NCBI GenBank assembly: GCA_932521025.1
Contig: OW051473.1
Span: 2,232,001-2,296,000, forward strand
DNA: 64,000 nucleotides
Reading direction: 5' to 3'
Source: Oscheius onirici
Taxonomy: Eukaryota > Nematoda > Chromadorea > Rhabditida > Rhabditidae
Within the stretch, counting starts at the first letter, position 1. Every line of letters begins with the position of its first letter. The notes below the pieces were generated by a model. The model was not told the origin of the DNA. It saw only the letters and a list, made by a program, of their open reading frames with translations, and did not search any database. Position numbers and translations under genes: made by a program. Shown here in pieces: positions 10,851 through 24,800 of the stretch.

Positions 10851-12569
10851 TCAGTCGGCCTCGCAGTTGACTGGTCTCCACTTCTTTTGTTCAAACCATT
10901 GCATAGTATCGATTTGAAGTGTTTCCTGGATGACAACAATGTTGTTCTGAATCTGATTGTTTGAAAATATAGCATTTGAGTTCACCTCTTGTCTGTTATC
11001 GAAAGCGTCTCGAATGGCGGGTTCGGGACGACCCGAATTGTTGAATCTCGGCGCCGCCAATGGATCCTAAACAGATTTAATTAAAGACGTTTGCAATTGT
11101 CACCACCTGCATCTCCGTGTTTTTGATAGAAGAAGTCAGAGGAATGTTTATGACGCGTTCCACGTGTTCGTGATGTAGACCTGCATCCATCATCTGAAAT
11201 ACCAAGTTTATTCAAACATTTAGTTGAATCTAAAAAAGCTTTAGCTGTTAAAATTACCCGCTGTTCAAGGAGTCGGTGGTACTGGAAAAGCACGTTTCTC
11301 AGGTAGTACAGGCGACGAGCCTCTAACTTTATCCTTGGCGGTACCCACTGAAACAGGAGAGTAAGAAGCAAAAACTAGATTGCCTACTTTCTGAAGAGGG
11401 CATTTGTCCGTTTTGCCGTTGAAGGAGATGTAGGGCAGATGGTCAGCATCAACTCCGACAACGTACTTTCTGAAGTAGTCCGACATGGAAAGTCCTGCTT
11501 CCCTCTTCTCCGCTTCCATAAGGGCATCAGAATAGAATTTGTCCAAATGGAGCGAAAGTGAGATCTTGATCATGATAGGCATATTGACATCAAAGCTGAT
11601 GGAGTAGAGGATTTCAGAATATATGCGTTTTTCATAAACATCAAGCTAAAAGTTGTAAGTTTTGAATGAATTTTACTTACACATCTGTTGATGACATTAC
11701 TCCGGTACGTGGTCTGGAGCGGAATCAGGAATTCCTGGGTGGCCCAGACCACTTGCCGGAAATAATACTCCAGTCTGTCAACAATTAGTGGTACCTTAAA
11801 TAATTGAGTAGGCACAATGGTTGCACCAGAACTTACGTCTTCGTCACCTGGTAGTTTGCGGTGATCTTCAAATAACCAATCAATGAGCTGTGGCGACTTC
11901 TTCAGCAACTCGTCATAAATTTGACGGATGGAGTGACGGTTTTTGATGGCTCCAGCAACATAGAGGACGCAGCTATGACTGCTGTGTACCGACTGGTAGA
12001 TTGCTCGCTCTCCGTCATTAACAGCTGCCTATAAATAAATGTTAAATAATAATAAAACTCGATGTACTTACCCATTCTTCAGTCGTGTTGGCGAGAGGCT
12101 CATACTCGTCGGCGGCAGGAATCAATCTCTTCAGGAAAATGTCAACCTTTTCATGTCCTTTAGCCAGTTCCTCTTTCAGTCTTTGTTGTTGTTCTAAATG
12201 TTCTTGTTCTTCCGGAGGAGGGAGGTTTTCAGAATGGGATTCATCTGCATCGTCCTCAGTATGTTGGGATTCAGCAAAGAACCCAAGAATGGTTTTCCCG
12301 GCCTCCACACTCTGTTCAGCGTCTTTTTCCAATAGGCCATCGTCGCGTTCCACGTGAGCAACGTCAAGTCGCTCGTCAGACACGTCGTCGTCAGAGGGAA
12401 CTGCTGGGGCAACTGCCGGGAACTGCCGCACACGTTTCTCCTTGATTTCTTGCCTGCCCCCTCTCCTCTTTCGGAGTGGCCTCTTGTCATCCGAGTCCTC
12501 GTGACGAGCTCGTTTCACAGATGGTTCGGATTCGATGTGCTTCCTTGGCCTTCCTCTTCCTCTTTTCAT
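10851..12569 (-). CDS. AT-hook nuclear protein, unknown; may be the 3' end of the large upstream gene
   Basis: Seven or eight exons. The ATG at 12569 opens with an AT-hook (KRGRGRPRKH) followed by basic clusters and an acidic, Gln/Glu-rich linker. Then comes a folded-looking region that I do not recognise, with segments such as SCVLYVAGAIKNRHSIRQIY, LIVDRLEYYFRQVVWATQEF and WVPPRIKLEARRLYYLRNVL. It ends KKWRPVNCEAD with the stop at 10853-10851. Splice junctions keep frame, for example donor GAC|GTAAGT with a 45-nt intron before VPLIVDRLEYYF. The AT-hook matches those in the large gene just upstream. An in-frame acceptor at 12612 (TTCTAG) could join this exon to the upstream donor at 12959, giving one gene running from 25042 to 10851. 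Confidence 0.6.
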
Positions 12570-12866
12570 CGGAGCAGAATGGAGAGAAGCTATAAGATAG
12601 AAGTTTGATTTCTAGAACATTAAATGTGTCTGTTATTTGTTGAATATTTGATTTCTCTATAACACTAAAGTGCAACGGTTTCTGTTTATGGCCTATTGAC
12701 ACGCTATCGCGTAAGGATTTGGACGCAGAGACATACGTGTTCGGTCCTACCCCAAAACGTTTCCCAATAAAGTTCTTCTATTATTTTTCAGCTACCTCGC
12801 ACCCACACGCACGTGTTCGGTTATACCCCAAAACATTTTCGACAGACGGTGACGGCTGGTTTACAC

Positions 12867-15800
12867 TTAAATATCGAAAGTAGGAAATGCAGCAGTGCGT
12901 ACAATACTCCCTGCATATGGTTGCCATATGCTCAACCTATAGAAGTCAGTGAGATTTACCTCAGCCGCAAAGCTTGATTTACGATGTTCGCCTAGACAAT
13001 CATTTTTTGGCAACTCACTGGCAGGAGTATCCTTCTGTAGAAGAACCCCTTCATTTTGATCGTCTTCTGGCTCTTCATACTCCATTTCGAGAGATTCGTC
13101 CAGGTACAAGGTTCTCTCCACATCAGAGCGATCAGACACTTCTAAACGTGCGAGTTTCATCTTGAAAAAGCGAATAGTACCTTTGGGACTGTTGACTTGT
13201 GCATGTGATGGCTGGTGATCTTCTTTTTCGTTTGAGGTATTCTCGTCTGGCGTACTGGCTGGCGCACCGCCCTTGATCTCAACCACAGAGTCTGAATTAG
13301 CAATATTTATTTTTAAAAAGACCTAAAAACCATACCAGTTCGTTTGTCCAGGAGTTTTTGAACAGTAGGAATTGCTGCTTCTGGTTCGCCAATAGACACC
13401 GTACTGCTGGTCTGTTGGACACGTTTTCTTTGGCTTCGCAATTTTCTTTTGTCAATTTTGACTGGCGAAACATCTTCACGCCTGACTCGCTCACTTTGTG
13501 TAGTATTTTTCACTTTGTCCTGTTCGTTGTTCTCAACCGCAGCATCTAAATTTATAGATTTCCACTGTATAAAGATTTACACACCTGACTGAGCTACCTC
13601 TTCTGAAGTGCTCAAACTTTTCAAAGCCCGTTCCTTGCGACCGATATTCAAGCCACAAAGCATTTCCAGCTGGGTTCGTCTGGGTCTTTTCGACTTCGGT
13701 TTGTCAGTAGCTGCCTGCACTCTAGCTTCTGGTTCGTTTGTTGCTCGCTCCGGCACCACTATAAAGTTTTGAATTTAAAAAATTGTCGATGAGTATTACC
13801 AAGTGGAATCTCTTCCAATTCAGCTGCTCTTTCCAAGACATGTTCCTGAATTGGGGGTTGAGCAGAAGAGATTTCGGGCTGCTCAGGTTCTTTTGAAGCA
13901 CTGCTTGTTTGAGCTCGGCTTACAGACTGACTTCTTGTCTTCCTCGTCCGTTTAAAAACGACATCCTGGTTATTCGATTCATCAGAAAGATCGTCTAAAC
14001 ATTTAGAATAGATATATGATAGAAGGTTAAATAGTTTACGCTGATGTTCTGCCACAGCTACAGCTTCCTTGACCGCCGATTTCTCCGAGGTGATTTCTGC
14101 AAAAGCACTGTCCGGCTGACTGAAACTCTTTATTGCTGTAGGCGAGGTCACATCTCCACCAACGGTAACATCCTCGTCTTGTACTGCTTCTGAAAAAAAC
14201 AGGGTTTTTGGTCAAAGTTGCTGTCACTTACCAAAGATTTCAACGGGACTCAGCCGCTCATCCTCGGGCTCGAGACCAAACTGGTCACATGGATAGGTAG
14301 GAGCAACTTCGGTAGCATGTGAGACAACACTTTCAGATGAAATTGGTTCTTGAGCAGCCACAGATTTGATTTCAACCTCAGCTACCGCAGCAAGCGTTTT
14401 CTCCAAATCGTAAGCCCTGTTCTCTGTCAAAACTGCCTCTTCTTGAAGAACATTTTTGTTCACTTTTTCGGGAGTTCTTGACGTTGTCACACACCTTCCA
14501 AGACTCTCCGAAAGATCAACTTCTGTTGAGGACAATTGCACGGAAGTAGAGTCAACAGTCGTCTCCTTCTCTGTTGTTTGCTTCGGCAAATGCACAGTCA
14601 TTTCAGCGGGCTCTCCTTGAAGCTGTTCTTGAGCAACGACTCGTTCAGCGTTTTCCCACTCCATTTTCTCCTCGGAGTATTTCATATCAAAGGACGAAGA
14701 AATCTCATTGAACTCCGGCTCATTCACTGTTCTTTCTACTGGTTCGCCTTGGTTGACAATAGGGTGACTGTACGAAGATTCTTGTAGCAGATTGGCAATC
14801 GAGAAGGAGTCCATTGCGCTATGCAGTTGTGCAGTTACTTCTGTGGGTGCTGGAGTAGACAGTTGATCAGACTCTGTTCGTGGCAGCGGCATGGATGTAG
14901 ACGCTTCTTCCGACTCTTCAGCAGGATTCTTGCAAGGAACGAAAAGGTTCTTCTTGATGCTAGTCACTGCCATCTGGTCAGCCGCTGTTATCCTTTCTGG
15001 CACAATCAACTCGTTGTGTAACTCGTGAGCATGCGCGACGTCTTCGTCAGGACGGACAACTTGCAGCTCATTCTCAGCCCTCTCGATCGACAGGTTGTAG
15101 TGATCAAATCTTCTGTTCCTCTCCATAATCGTCTCCTCCGCAGACTGGGAAATCGTTCTGCTCGAGAATGTCAGATTACATGGTTCGACTACTGCCGTAG
15201 TTTTCTTCGCCGTGCGACGAGTAGGTTGAATAATAGAAGTGGTTGTCTCGACTTGTTTCACAAGATGTGCAGCTTCAAAGTCAGACGAGGCCTGGGGTTG
15301 ATTTGGCTGAAAACTTGCTGTTTTAACATATTTACGCTTATTTACCTCATACTCTAATTCTTCCCCAGCAATTCCAATGGCTATCTTTCCGTCTGCAGGT
15401 TCCGGTGTCGAAGAAACGTCGTCGTCCTTTAGATGGTTGTCTGCTAGTTCAACTGCCATCGTCTCATCCATATCTGTAGATGGCGCGCCTTCCATAATTG
15501 GCTCTGCTTCTTCCAGGAGAACCACATCAGCGGGACTCTTTTCAAGGGAGGTAGGCTCGTTGGCTTCCACAACAGCCTCTTCCAGCACGACTGTTTCTGC
15601 TGCCTCTTCTGGCCGAATAGAACTAGTTGGCTCATCGTCATCGCTTTCGATCAGACGCTTTCGTCTTACACGTGATCTTTTAGGCTGATCGTCAGAATCG
15701 GTGGACTGTGATCGGACAGGACTACGAGGTGGAGTTTTCTGCTGGCTCTGATAGTCTGAGCGACGTGTTCTTCTTGTAGCTCCTTGCATACACAACTCAG

Positions 15801-18800
15801 CGATCACCTTCTCGTTGTCGCTAAGGAGGAGCGCATTGGAACTGCGACGAACTCGTTTTGGCTTGGTCGTCATTATAGGCTCCGGTTCACTTTCTTCGCT
15901 CCTAGCAACACTTCGGGATGATGCTCGTGAACTGCGACGGCTGCTACTTTCCATATTTTCGTCCAGGTGTCTTCGTTGCTCCGCTTGTTTGTCTCTCTCG
16001 ATTTCTGCCATTGACTTTGGTTTCTTTTCAGGGATACAGCCGGGACGGTGAGCGTTTTTTGGCGGACTTTTCTGTAAATAAAAGTTTAAAATAAAATGCT
16101 TTTAACACTTACGAAAATTTCATCTAACGCAGCCATCTCCTCTGGTGTCCTTGTCGGTTCCTGAATTGTTTTTAGTAAAGAAGTTTTATTATAGGTTTAC
16201 CGGCTTCTTTTTTCCTCTTTTCACGTTCCGTTCCTCTCTCATCTCCTTTCGACGAAGAACATCCGGTTCCATTGATTTTTTTTGTGTGAGTTCCTCCTCT
16301 ATTTCATCTTCATCAGCAGAGCTCGTTTCAGATTTGCTAGCCAGCAGCTTTCGAGATCTTGTGGCCTGAATACTTTGATATAAACCATGTTTTTCAGGGT
16401 TGACAATCCTGTTTCGTATAGTGCTGATTTTTACTGGTTCCATATTCAATTGGAGAGAGGAACGAGGATGATGAAGCAAGACCAGTGTCTTCTGAGCCAA
16501 TAGAGGTATCCACAGAGAGCTCCTTATCTATTCTGCTCTTTCTCGGCGACGAACTTCTTGTAGGTGGAAGAGAAATTTCCTCGACTGAACCCTGACTACA
16601 CAAACTGCGAGTCGGACTGCTGAACTTCTGCAACTGACGCTATTTTTTAAGAAAACATAAATCCTTTACCTCCGGTGTCTTTGTTAACTCTTCATTGTTG
16701 ACACTTTCCATTGAGCATCCAGAGGAGCCAAGCGGAGGTACTGGCTCAGTGGCAATGGGATTCTTCCTTGGACGTCCTCGTTTTCTTTTCTGTACCGGCT
16801 CGGCAGCCACAGCTTCTAAAGGAGACGCTGCTATGTTCTCTTCTACCGTAGGTTCCGCCATGGGCTCTGTAGCAAAGGCATAATCTTGAAGAACAGGAGC
16901 TTGAACATCTTCGATTTCTTGCACGTCTTCGATCGAAGGAGCTATATAATCTACAGCATCTAGACCAGTTTCTTCATGTTGAAAGGCCTCTTCTGGTTGA
17001 CCATATTCACCATTTCTCGACGCTGAGTCCATGTCTTCTAACTCCGCCAAGCGTTCATCAAGATTTCCGTAGGCAGGCAAAGTCGTCGCCTCGCTGATCC
17101 TGTCATCTTCGGCAGCGGATGTTTTTACTACAACATCTTCATAAACATCCTCAAAAGTGAAATAAGAACCTTCTTTTCCGGCCTCCACCGACTGAATTTC
17201 TTCGTCCAGTTGATCATTTAATGTACTTGGAGCACTCTTTCCCAATAGAACATCATCAACTTGTTCCTCAGCCCAAATGGGTTGAACCGTTGGCTCGTCA
17301 AGCTCTGCTCTGTCAGTGGCAGGCTCAGCTTGTTCCTCAGCCCAAGTGGATTGTACCGTTGGCTCGTCAAGCTCTGCTCTAGGCTCCAGTATATTTTCGG
17401 GACATTCTGTATAGTAGCTAATATCAACTTGAGGAGTGACGGTAGGCACATATTGCTGCGGGATATTGTAATCCAAAGTAATATCCCTGTCGTAATTCGT
17501 TGATGCCAACGGACTACGAAATGCCGGACTCATGGCGTCCGCAAACGAAAATGAGGCCTGTAAAATAATAATTGTAACATACTCAACAAAAGTTACCTCG
17601 CCACGACTAGGAAAATTTAACTGATAACCCAAATTGCTTTCACTCTCGTCATTTTCTGGATTCTGAAAGCAAATTGATTAGAAGCAACATCTTTCAACAA
17701 TTTACCCGTAAAATGTCACTTGTGTGTGTCAAATTCAATTGTGGAAACATAACGCTAGGATGGACATAAGGAACATCTCCGAAGTTGTCTTGTAAAGGCG
17801 GAGAATTCTTCATAGGAGTTGATGTCATTGGCTGCGAACTGGATGAACAAGGCTGATCGTCAAAGTCCTCGTCAAAGAATGTCTGAGAAACATTTATAGT
17901 TGGCTGAACGGCGTCGTCTGCTGCCACTTCAGAATCGTCGAAGGCTTCTTTTCTGCTATCGGCGATCTCGTCAGAAACGTCTTCTACAAACACAGCATCT
18001 TCTTGTGGTGCTACGTTTAGTTCCATAGATTCTACCGGCCAACAGGTACCGTCTGATTCTGTGTTCTCTGACGGTTCCTCAGCAGCTGTATCAAATGCTT
18101 GCTCCAAATAAGGCCAATTCGTTTCTTCTGGTTGCCAAGATTCTTCGATTTGTCCGATTTCCTCGCCAACAGCATAAGTTTCATAAATGGCAACGTCTGC
18201 AGCGCTTCGGTCGGCAATATTCTCATAGAAATTTTCACCAGGAGCAATCTCCTCGTATAGCACGTCCTTCTCCTTTTCAGCAAACTGCTCAGGCAGGTCA
18301 GCAGGCCAGGCAGCACTAGACGTTGGAGCTTCAAGAGATAGGACATCACTAATTTCACCAACCGAAGGCTGTTCGTACGGTGCCAAGTTCTGAGCTTCAA
18401 CTGGCTGAAAACGTCAATTTTTAAGGTCAAAACTTTGGCTGTGGTATATATCTCATTTCGTGTTATTCCCCAGTAAATTTTCTAACCACTCAAGATAAAA
18501 ATTACCTGGATATTTGCAACTTGTTCATCATCCATTTGAGCGACCATCTCGCCGTTTTCCAAGGATCTCTCAGCCGGCAAAACTATTGGGCCTGGGGTTT
18601 TCAGCAACATGAACACTGCCGATTCCAACTCCGACAGGTCAGCACCATTGTCGTGATCCGTTAGGTGCAATCTGCTCGTTTCTTTGGAGATTTGAGCAAT
18701 GTTTTCCGGCTCCGCAGTGGCTAACACAGGAACGGGTATTTCTGGAGGAGGAGTATCCCATCTTGTTTTTCTTCTAGGAGACCGTTGACTCCTGACATCT

Positions 18801-21800
18801 TTTGCAGCTGGAACCGATGGGCTTCTCATGGTAATGACTTCTATAGGAGTTGTATTCTTAGCGTCAACAACAGGAACGGTCTTCGAAGAAGTTGACTCCT
18901 GTTTGCGAGGTATCCTGCCCTTAAACATCTGCGGTTTCTGATCGAATTCCTAAATTATGTTTATGAAAACCGAATAGAGACTGTACTACCTTGCTTGAAC
19001 TTGCAATAGCGAAGGGTTGCTTCCCTGCTTTCTTAAGCTCATGTTTTTTCAAATCGGCTTCTGCCTTGTCCAGTAAACCTGAAACTGTATGGTTAAAAAA
19101 TTTAGGGTTGGGTACAACCAACTAGCTCAGGTGTCTGTTGAACATTATGCACAAGAGTTTTCGCCTTGAGTGAACCAACTGGAATTCTCGGCTTCGGCGA
19201 TACAACAACTGTTTTCTGAGCGACGATCACTTTTTTCTAAATTCAACTATCATCTGAATGAAAAGGTAGTCACCTCCTCTTTCTTTGGCGTCTTTTTCGT
19301 TTCTTCTTTTCTTTTTTCTTTGGCGTCTCCTTTTTTTGGCTTCTTGTTGGTTTCTTCTTCTCTTGGCTTTCTGGCTGGCGTTTCTTGTTCAGGGAACTTT
19401 TTGGCGGACATTACGTGATCCTTTTCTTGGCGAGCTTCTCTTTCCTGCTTTTCTTTTCTTTGCTGTTCTAATCTTTGAGCAATTGCTTTAGCCTCTATTC
19501 TCCATTTCTTTCTCTTTTCTTCTTCTTCTTCTTCCCTTTCCTTTTCGCTCTGCAGTGTTTCAGGCACACGAGGCAGCAGTTCTTGTCTTCTCTTTTCATC
19601 CGATTTCTTTTTCTTTTCGAGATCATGCCATTTTTCAGCCTGTTTTTTGACAGCCTCTTCCATTTCTCGCTTTTTTTCTTTTTGCCGTCTTTTTTTCTCT
19701 TTCTTTTTCTCTTTCTTCAGCCGTTTCTTTTCTTCTTCTGTGTCTGTTACGAGAGGGACCAGACTTGGTGTCTCACGAGAAGGGCCAGCCTTTTCCCGTT
19801 GCTCCTGTTTTCCGTGGGAGCTGTGATGCTCGGAAACAGGCTTTGAACAGCTATCTCCAGCGAACAGCTTTCGCTTTGCCTTGTCCTTTGAAACAGCACT
19901 AACAGGAGCACTGTCGTCGCTGGTACCCTGTCCTCGTGCTGCTAGTTTTTCTTCTGGAGTCCATTGAGTACTGTATTCCTCTTCAGTTGACATTTTGATG
20001 TAGCCATCTCTGTGCATCTGAAAATGCTTTGAAATTCCCAACTAAGGCTGTTTACCTTTTGGTCTTTGCTTGTGTCCGTCGACTTTCGGTCTCGGCTCTT
20101 GTCCTTTTTTCTGGACACTTTATCGCGGTGGAGATCGGAAGTGGACTTGTGATGTAAGCTCACAGCCTTTTTTTCTTTGGAAGCCGAATGGAGAGCCGAT
20201 GTTGACTGGCTCATGGACTTCCGTAAGGAGCTGCTGGATGGCTGATGATCTCTTGGGGAGGATTTTTCGTTCTGAAGGTGACGGGAACAGCTAGGCAACA
20301 TTTCAGTAGAGGAGGTGAGTGGCTGGGCTTTCCGCTGTCTCTCGCTAGTTGACTCGGTACGCTGAAATCAATGCATGAATTGTTAAAACGGGAAACCATA
20401 CGTTTTTATTGAACTTTTTGTATTCTTTAGAGTTACTGCTGTCTTCTTCGGAATCCTCCACAAACTCCTTTGACTTGTAAATCTTCTTTGACTTCTAAAG
20501 AAATTGTTTGCTTACTTCGTAATCTCATCAAAGGGTTCTTTAAACTCAAAAAGCTTACTTTTCGTGAACTGCCGGCTGAGATGGCCAAAGAGCCTTGCGA
20601 GTGATCTCCTACGGTGCTGATATTGAGAAGCTCCATCGAAATTTTTGCCGCACTGTCCACGGACTCCAATGAAGTGTTCAGCTCGCTCACATCACTACGA
20701 TGACTTCGCGATGTAGTGGAAACATCCATTTTTTCGCTCTCGGGCGTCTTTGCGCGACGAGCTGCTTCTACTTTGACGCCATCTCCAAGACGGGCAAAAA
20801 TCTTCTTGGAACTCCCATCAACCTCTCTGTCTCCCGAGTTCTTTTGAACAACCAACATATGGTCGGTTTTCATTGTCTGGATTTTCTGGGAAAACAATAG
20901 TCGAAAACAAGAAAAACTTGATTTACCATTTGTACATCGTTTGAACTTTTAAGCTGTGAAGAGAGCGTATGAACTGACTCAGCTACTGACAAGTGGGTAT
21001 CTGTTCTTGATCCAGACTCCGGAGCGGGAGGAAAGACAAGGACTGCATATGAGGAAGATGGTCTCACTTCCTCTTCCGGCTCACTTTGAGACCGTCTCTC
21101 GTCTGCCGATTCGTCATCGCTGCTTCCTGACAATCTCGATCTTCTTGGCTCTTTCATAGGAGCAATTTTCGGCTTTACAGGAGCTTTGATCGGTCTCTCG
21201 TCATCCTAAACATTGTTTTTTGCCAATAAAAAGAAAAAGTTTACTGTAGTCTGTTCTTGGCTAGAGGAAGAGGAAGATATGAACAACTTTTCCTTTGAAG
21301 CAGCAACACGTGCTCCACGTTTGGCCGGAGTGATGACTTCGGGAGAACTGCTTCGTTCTTCTGAAGGCGGAAACATTGACAAAAGGGGTCCTTTGCCTCT
21401 TGAAGTCGATTTGGTACCAATATTCGAAGGACGGTTCTAAAAATTGTTGCCATCGTTGATAGTAATGCTCACCTTTCCGGACCCTCTCGGTCTGCCGGGA
21501 CCTCTTCTCGCACCCCGACTAGCTCCTCTACTTCCTCGGCCTCGTCCACGACCTCTGCCTCCACGTACTTTCGTACTTTCAAAATCAGGATCACCTTTCT
21601 GATCTTCGTCTTCTTCTCCGGCCGTACTCTGAAAATTTGGATATCAAGACGATAACGATCACATACTTCTTCGTTGTAGGCCTTGTCCCCCTTTCCTTTG
21701 TTTTTGCCCAGGGATTCGGCCATGTCCGATCTGGTCATGACTGGATGGAGCTTGACAAGAGGTAGTTTTGACTCTTCAAATGGCTTCAGTGGCTTCGGTG

Positions 21801-24800
21801 CCCTTTTCGACGACAGCAGCGGCTTTTCAACGACTTTGGGAGCTTTTTTGACCTTTTCCGACTTATTTTCATCATCTTTTTGTGTTGATGACTGAGGGGA
21901 TCCTAATTCTCCAAAAATGGCAGGCATCTAAAACACTGTGATTAGCTTTTCATAATCTAACCGAAGTGGATTGGTTTGGAGGCGCCTGAATAGCGGATGT
22001 TGAAGGCTTTGTTGTCTCAGAAGGCACGTCACTAGTTACCTCAGCAAGCACGTCAGCCTCCGTTCGCAACTTGTTGACGACGGCGTAGTGCTTGCAGAAT
22101 ATAGCGATCTCGTTTTCGGAAAGGTTGCGGAAAGTGGGATTTTGTCTGACCATTCCGGAATCGTTGCAATAAACGTCAAGCTAAAAAAATATTTGAAAAA
22201 GAATATCCAAAATAAACTTACGACAAAATAGTCGCTCGAATTGAGGTTATCAACGACGTCCAAAAGATTTTTACGCATATGTTGTGGAGCCTCTGTCCGG
22301 AAACTCTCTCTCAGAGTCCTGAGCATTTGCTCTTGCGGTTCAGAAAGCTTCACTTTTTTCTCGCCCTTCAGCTTTGAAACAGCCTTGGTGACGTTCAGCG
22401 ATGCGCTGTTCTAAAACTGATATTTGAAAAAGATTGAATAACGGCTGAAACTTCACGTCCGATCATCAAGATTGCCTAATAATGAGTGGGAAGCAACTGT
22501 CATGATTCAATTGAAAAATGAAAACCCACCGATGGAACTGAAGAGCTTGGAACTGGTGGATCATGTGGCGTCTGAATCGTTTCTGCTGACTGCTGTAGCG
22601 ATGGAACAGGCACGGGGTTACTCTGTAGTATATTGACAATAGTCGGGTGAGTCTTTTCTGTTAGGCTTGTTTGCTGATTTTGATGCATCTGCATGTTCGA
22701 CTGGTAAATATTCAGATCGAAATTCTGGCTTTGTTGAGGATACGGTCCAGAGTGCAGCATTCCTCTTTGAATAGCCTTAAAATGTGTGAGTCAGTTATAA
22801 AAGATACTACATACCATTCTCGCGGCCGGGGAGTTTTGATCGTACTGAGATGACAAGCTTCCATGTTTCTGGCCATGTTGTATATGTTGCTTTAACCACT
22901 ATTTAAGCAAAACTAGAATATAACTTACAATAGCAGGGATTGTCGAGTCGTAGTTAACTTGTGGCTGACTAGAAACTTGTCGGCTGATCACAGAAGGCAT
23001 GCTTTGGCCTTGTTCGTGTCCTGTCATTCTGGGAGCTTGATAGTCGTGACTGGCTTGTGGTTGCTGATAGGGTTCTAGAACTGTCAAGTCGGCGTCTGTT
23101 AACTCTTGTAGCTGAAGCGTTGACGGCGGTATATCAGGGAAAAAGGACAAAAACGACGGCTTATTGACAGGCTGTGCTAGATCCTTTTGCTTGGGCGGGG
23201 ACGCATGCTGCGACGAATCAGCCGAATTTGTGGAGCAGGCGTGAGACGATGGCAAACCGGCAGCTGGAGAACTGTGCTGGTTGCTGTTTGACATTAGCTG
23301 TTCCCTATACTGCGGATAGCCCGGTGAATGCTGAGTTTGTCCGGTCGGGTACGTTGGGTAGCCACGTGATTCCGAGTCAGGCATTGTATGCTGTTCCATT
23401 TGATGATACATATTCATTGTCGTCGGTTGAGTTAAGCCGAATGCGCTCTCTCTTTGATCTGTCGGCATCGGAGCTTGTCCACTCATGTTGTGCATGTAGC
23501 CGATTTGGTTGTACGACATCATTCCCGGCTGGCCATAAATTTGTGGAGGAGCCGCCACGTGTGTTTGAGCCGTCATAGCGTAGCTACGGTTATTGCTGTC
23601 GTAATGGTCTGCAACCAATGTACTTCTGTTGGCTTGGTAGTCCACATTACTTCTCGTCTGAAGATTGGCTGCAGCACCTCTTCCACGACCACGGCCTGTT
23701 CCAACTTCTCGTCCACGGCCGCGAACAGTGACAACTGGATGACTCAGATGCATGGCCTGCATTGGCGGTTGTCCAGGATACATCGGAGGCCTAAGCATCC
23801 CGTTTCCTGGCATGGGCATGGGCATCATTCGGTACTGAGTAGAAGGCATCATCCGCTGGAAGTCTTGAGGAGCATACAGCGATTGTTCTGGTTGTTGATG
23901 AGGCATTGGTTGATACTGCAACTGATTCGGATTGGTCATCATTGCCTGTCGAGCCATCATCTGTTGCTGCATATGTGACTGCTGAAGGTACATCGACGTC
24001 GATGGTTGCTGCTGCATTGTCTGCACCGTTCTTCCTCGACCACGCGTACCCTTAGCATCATTCTGAAAACGTAAAATTAAAAAAACGTGGAAGAAAATAC
24101 CTTAGTGCCACGCTTCGAGTCCTGTGCAGCGATTTCAGAAAGCTCGTCGAGAAGGGGACTATACCCTTGTTGGCTCGACGGATCCATAACCAAACTATCA
24201 AACTGGCTCATAGCAGCACTACGAGATGCCTGAAAGAGAATTTCATACTACTCATACAAAAATGAAACTTACAGAAGCAGCTGCAGCAGTCACCGAACCC
24301 ATCTGATGGACATTGGGCTGCATCTAAAAGCGAATTTGTTGTACAGTTTCGTGTTGAAGCCAAAATGAGATTGACATGATTTGGATCCAACTTTAGTAGG
24401 TCCTAAGTAGCTTAGTAAAGTGTTTAAATATCATTTTCATCAAAAGTTTAAATTATGCATGTGTTTAATTTAAAAGACTTTACATAGTTTTTAGTTACAT
24501 AGTTTTTGAAACGCACCTGTGTGTTCTGCTGATTCGGAGCAGTTCTGTAGGAGACCGGAGTCGGATACATGACCGGGTTGCCCCACATCGGTCCGGCAGA
24601 CTGTCCTGGGTACCCAACATTCCTGTGGCCTGTGACGGAAGGCGAGTACTGGCTGTGAGTACCAGCAAGCTGCCAATCCATCATCTGCACGTTTGGCTGG
24701 TTCATATTCGGATGGTTCATATTCGAGGAACCAGGTTGACCCTAAAAATATACAAGTTTAATTATGCAGTGAAAAGTAAAGTTTCTTCCCGACTCAAGCC

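Noticed and set aside
14536-16051. Plus-strand open frames opposite the giant minus-strand gene
   Set aside because: They mirror low-complexity Ser/Glu codons on the coding strand and have no motifs or splice logic.
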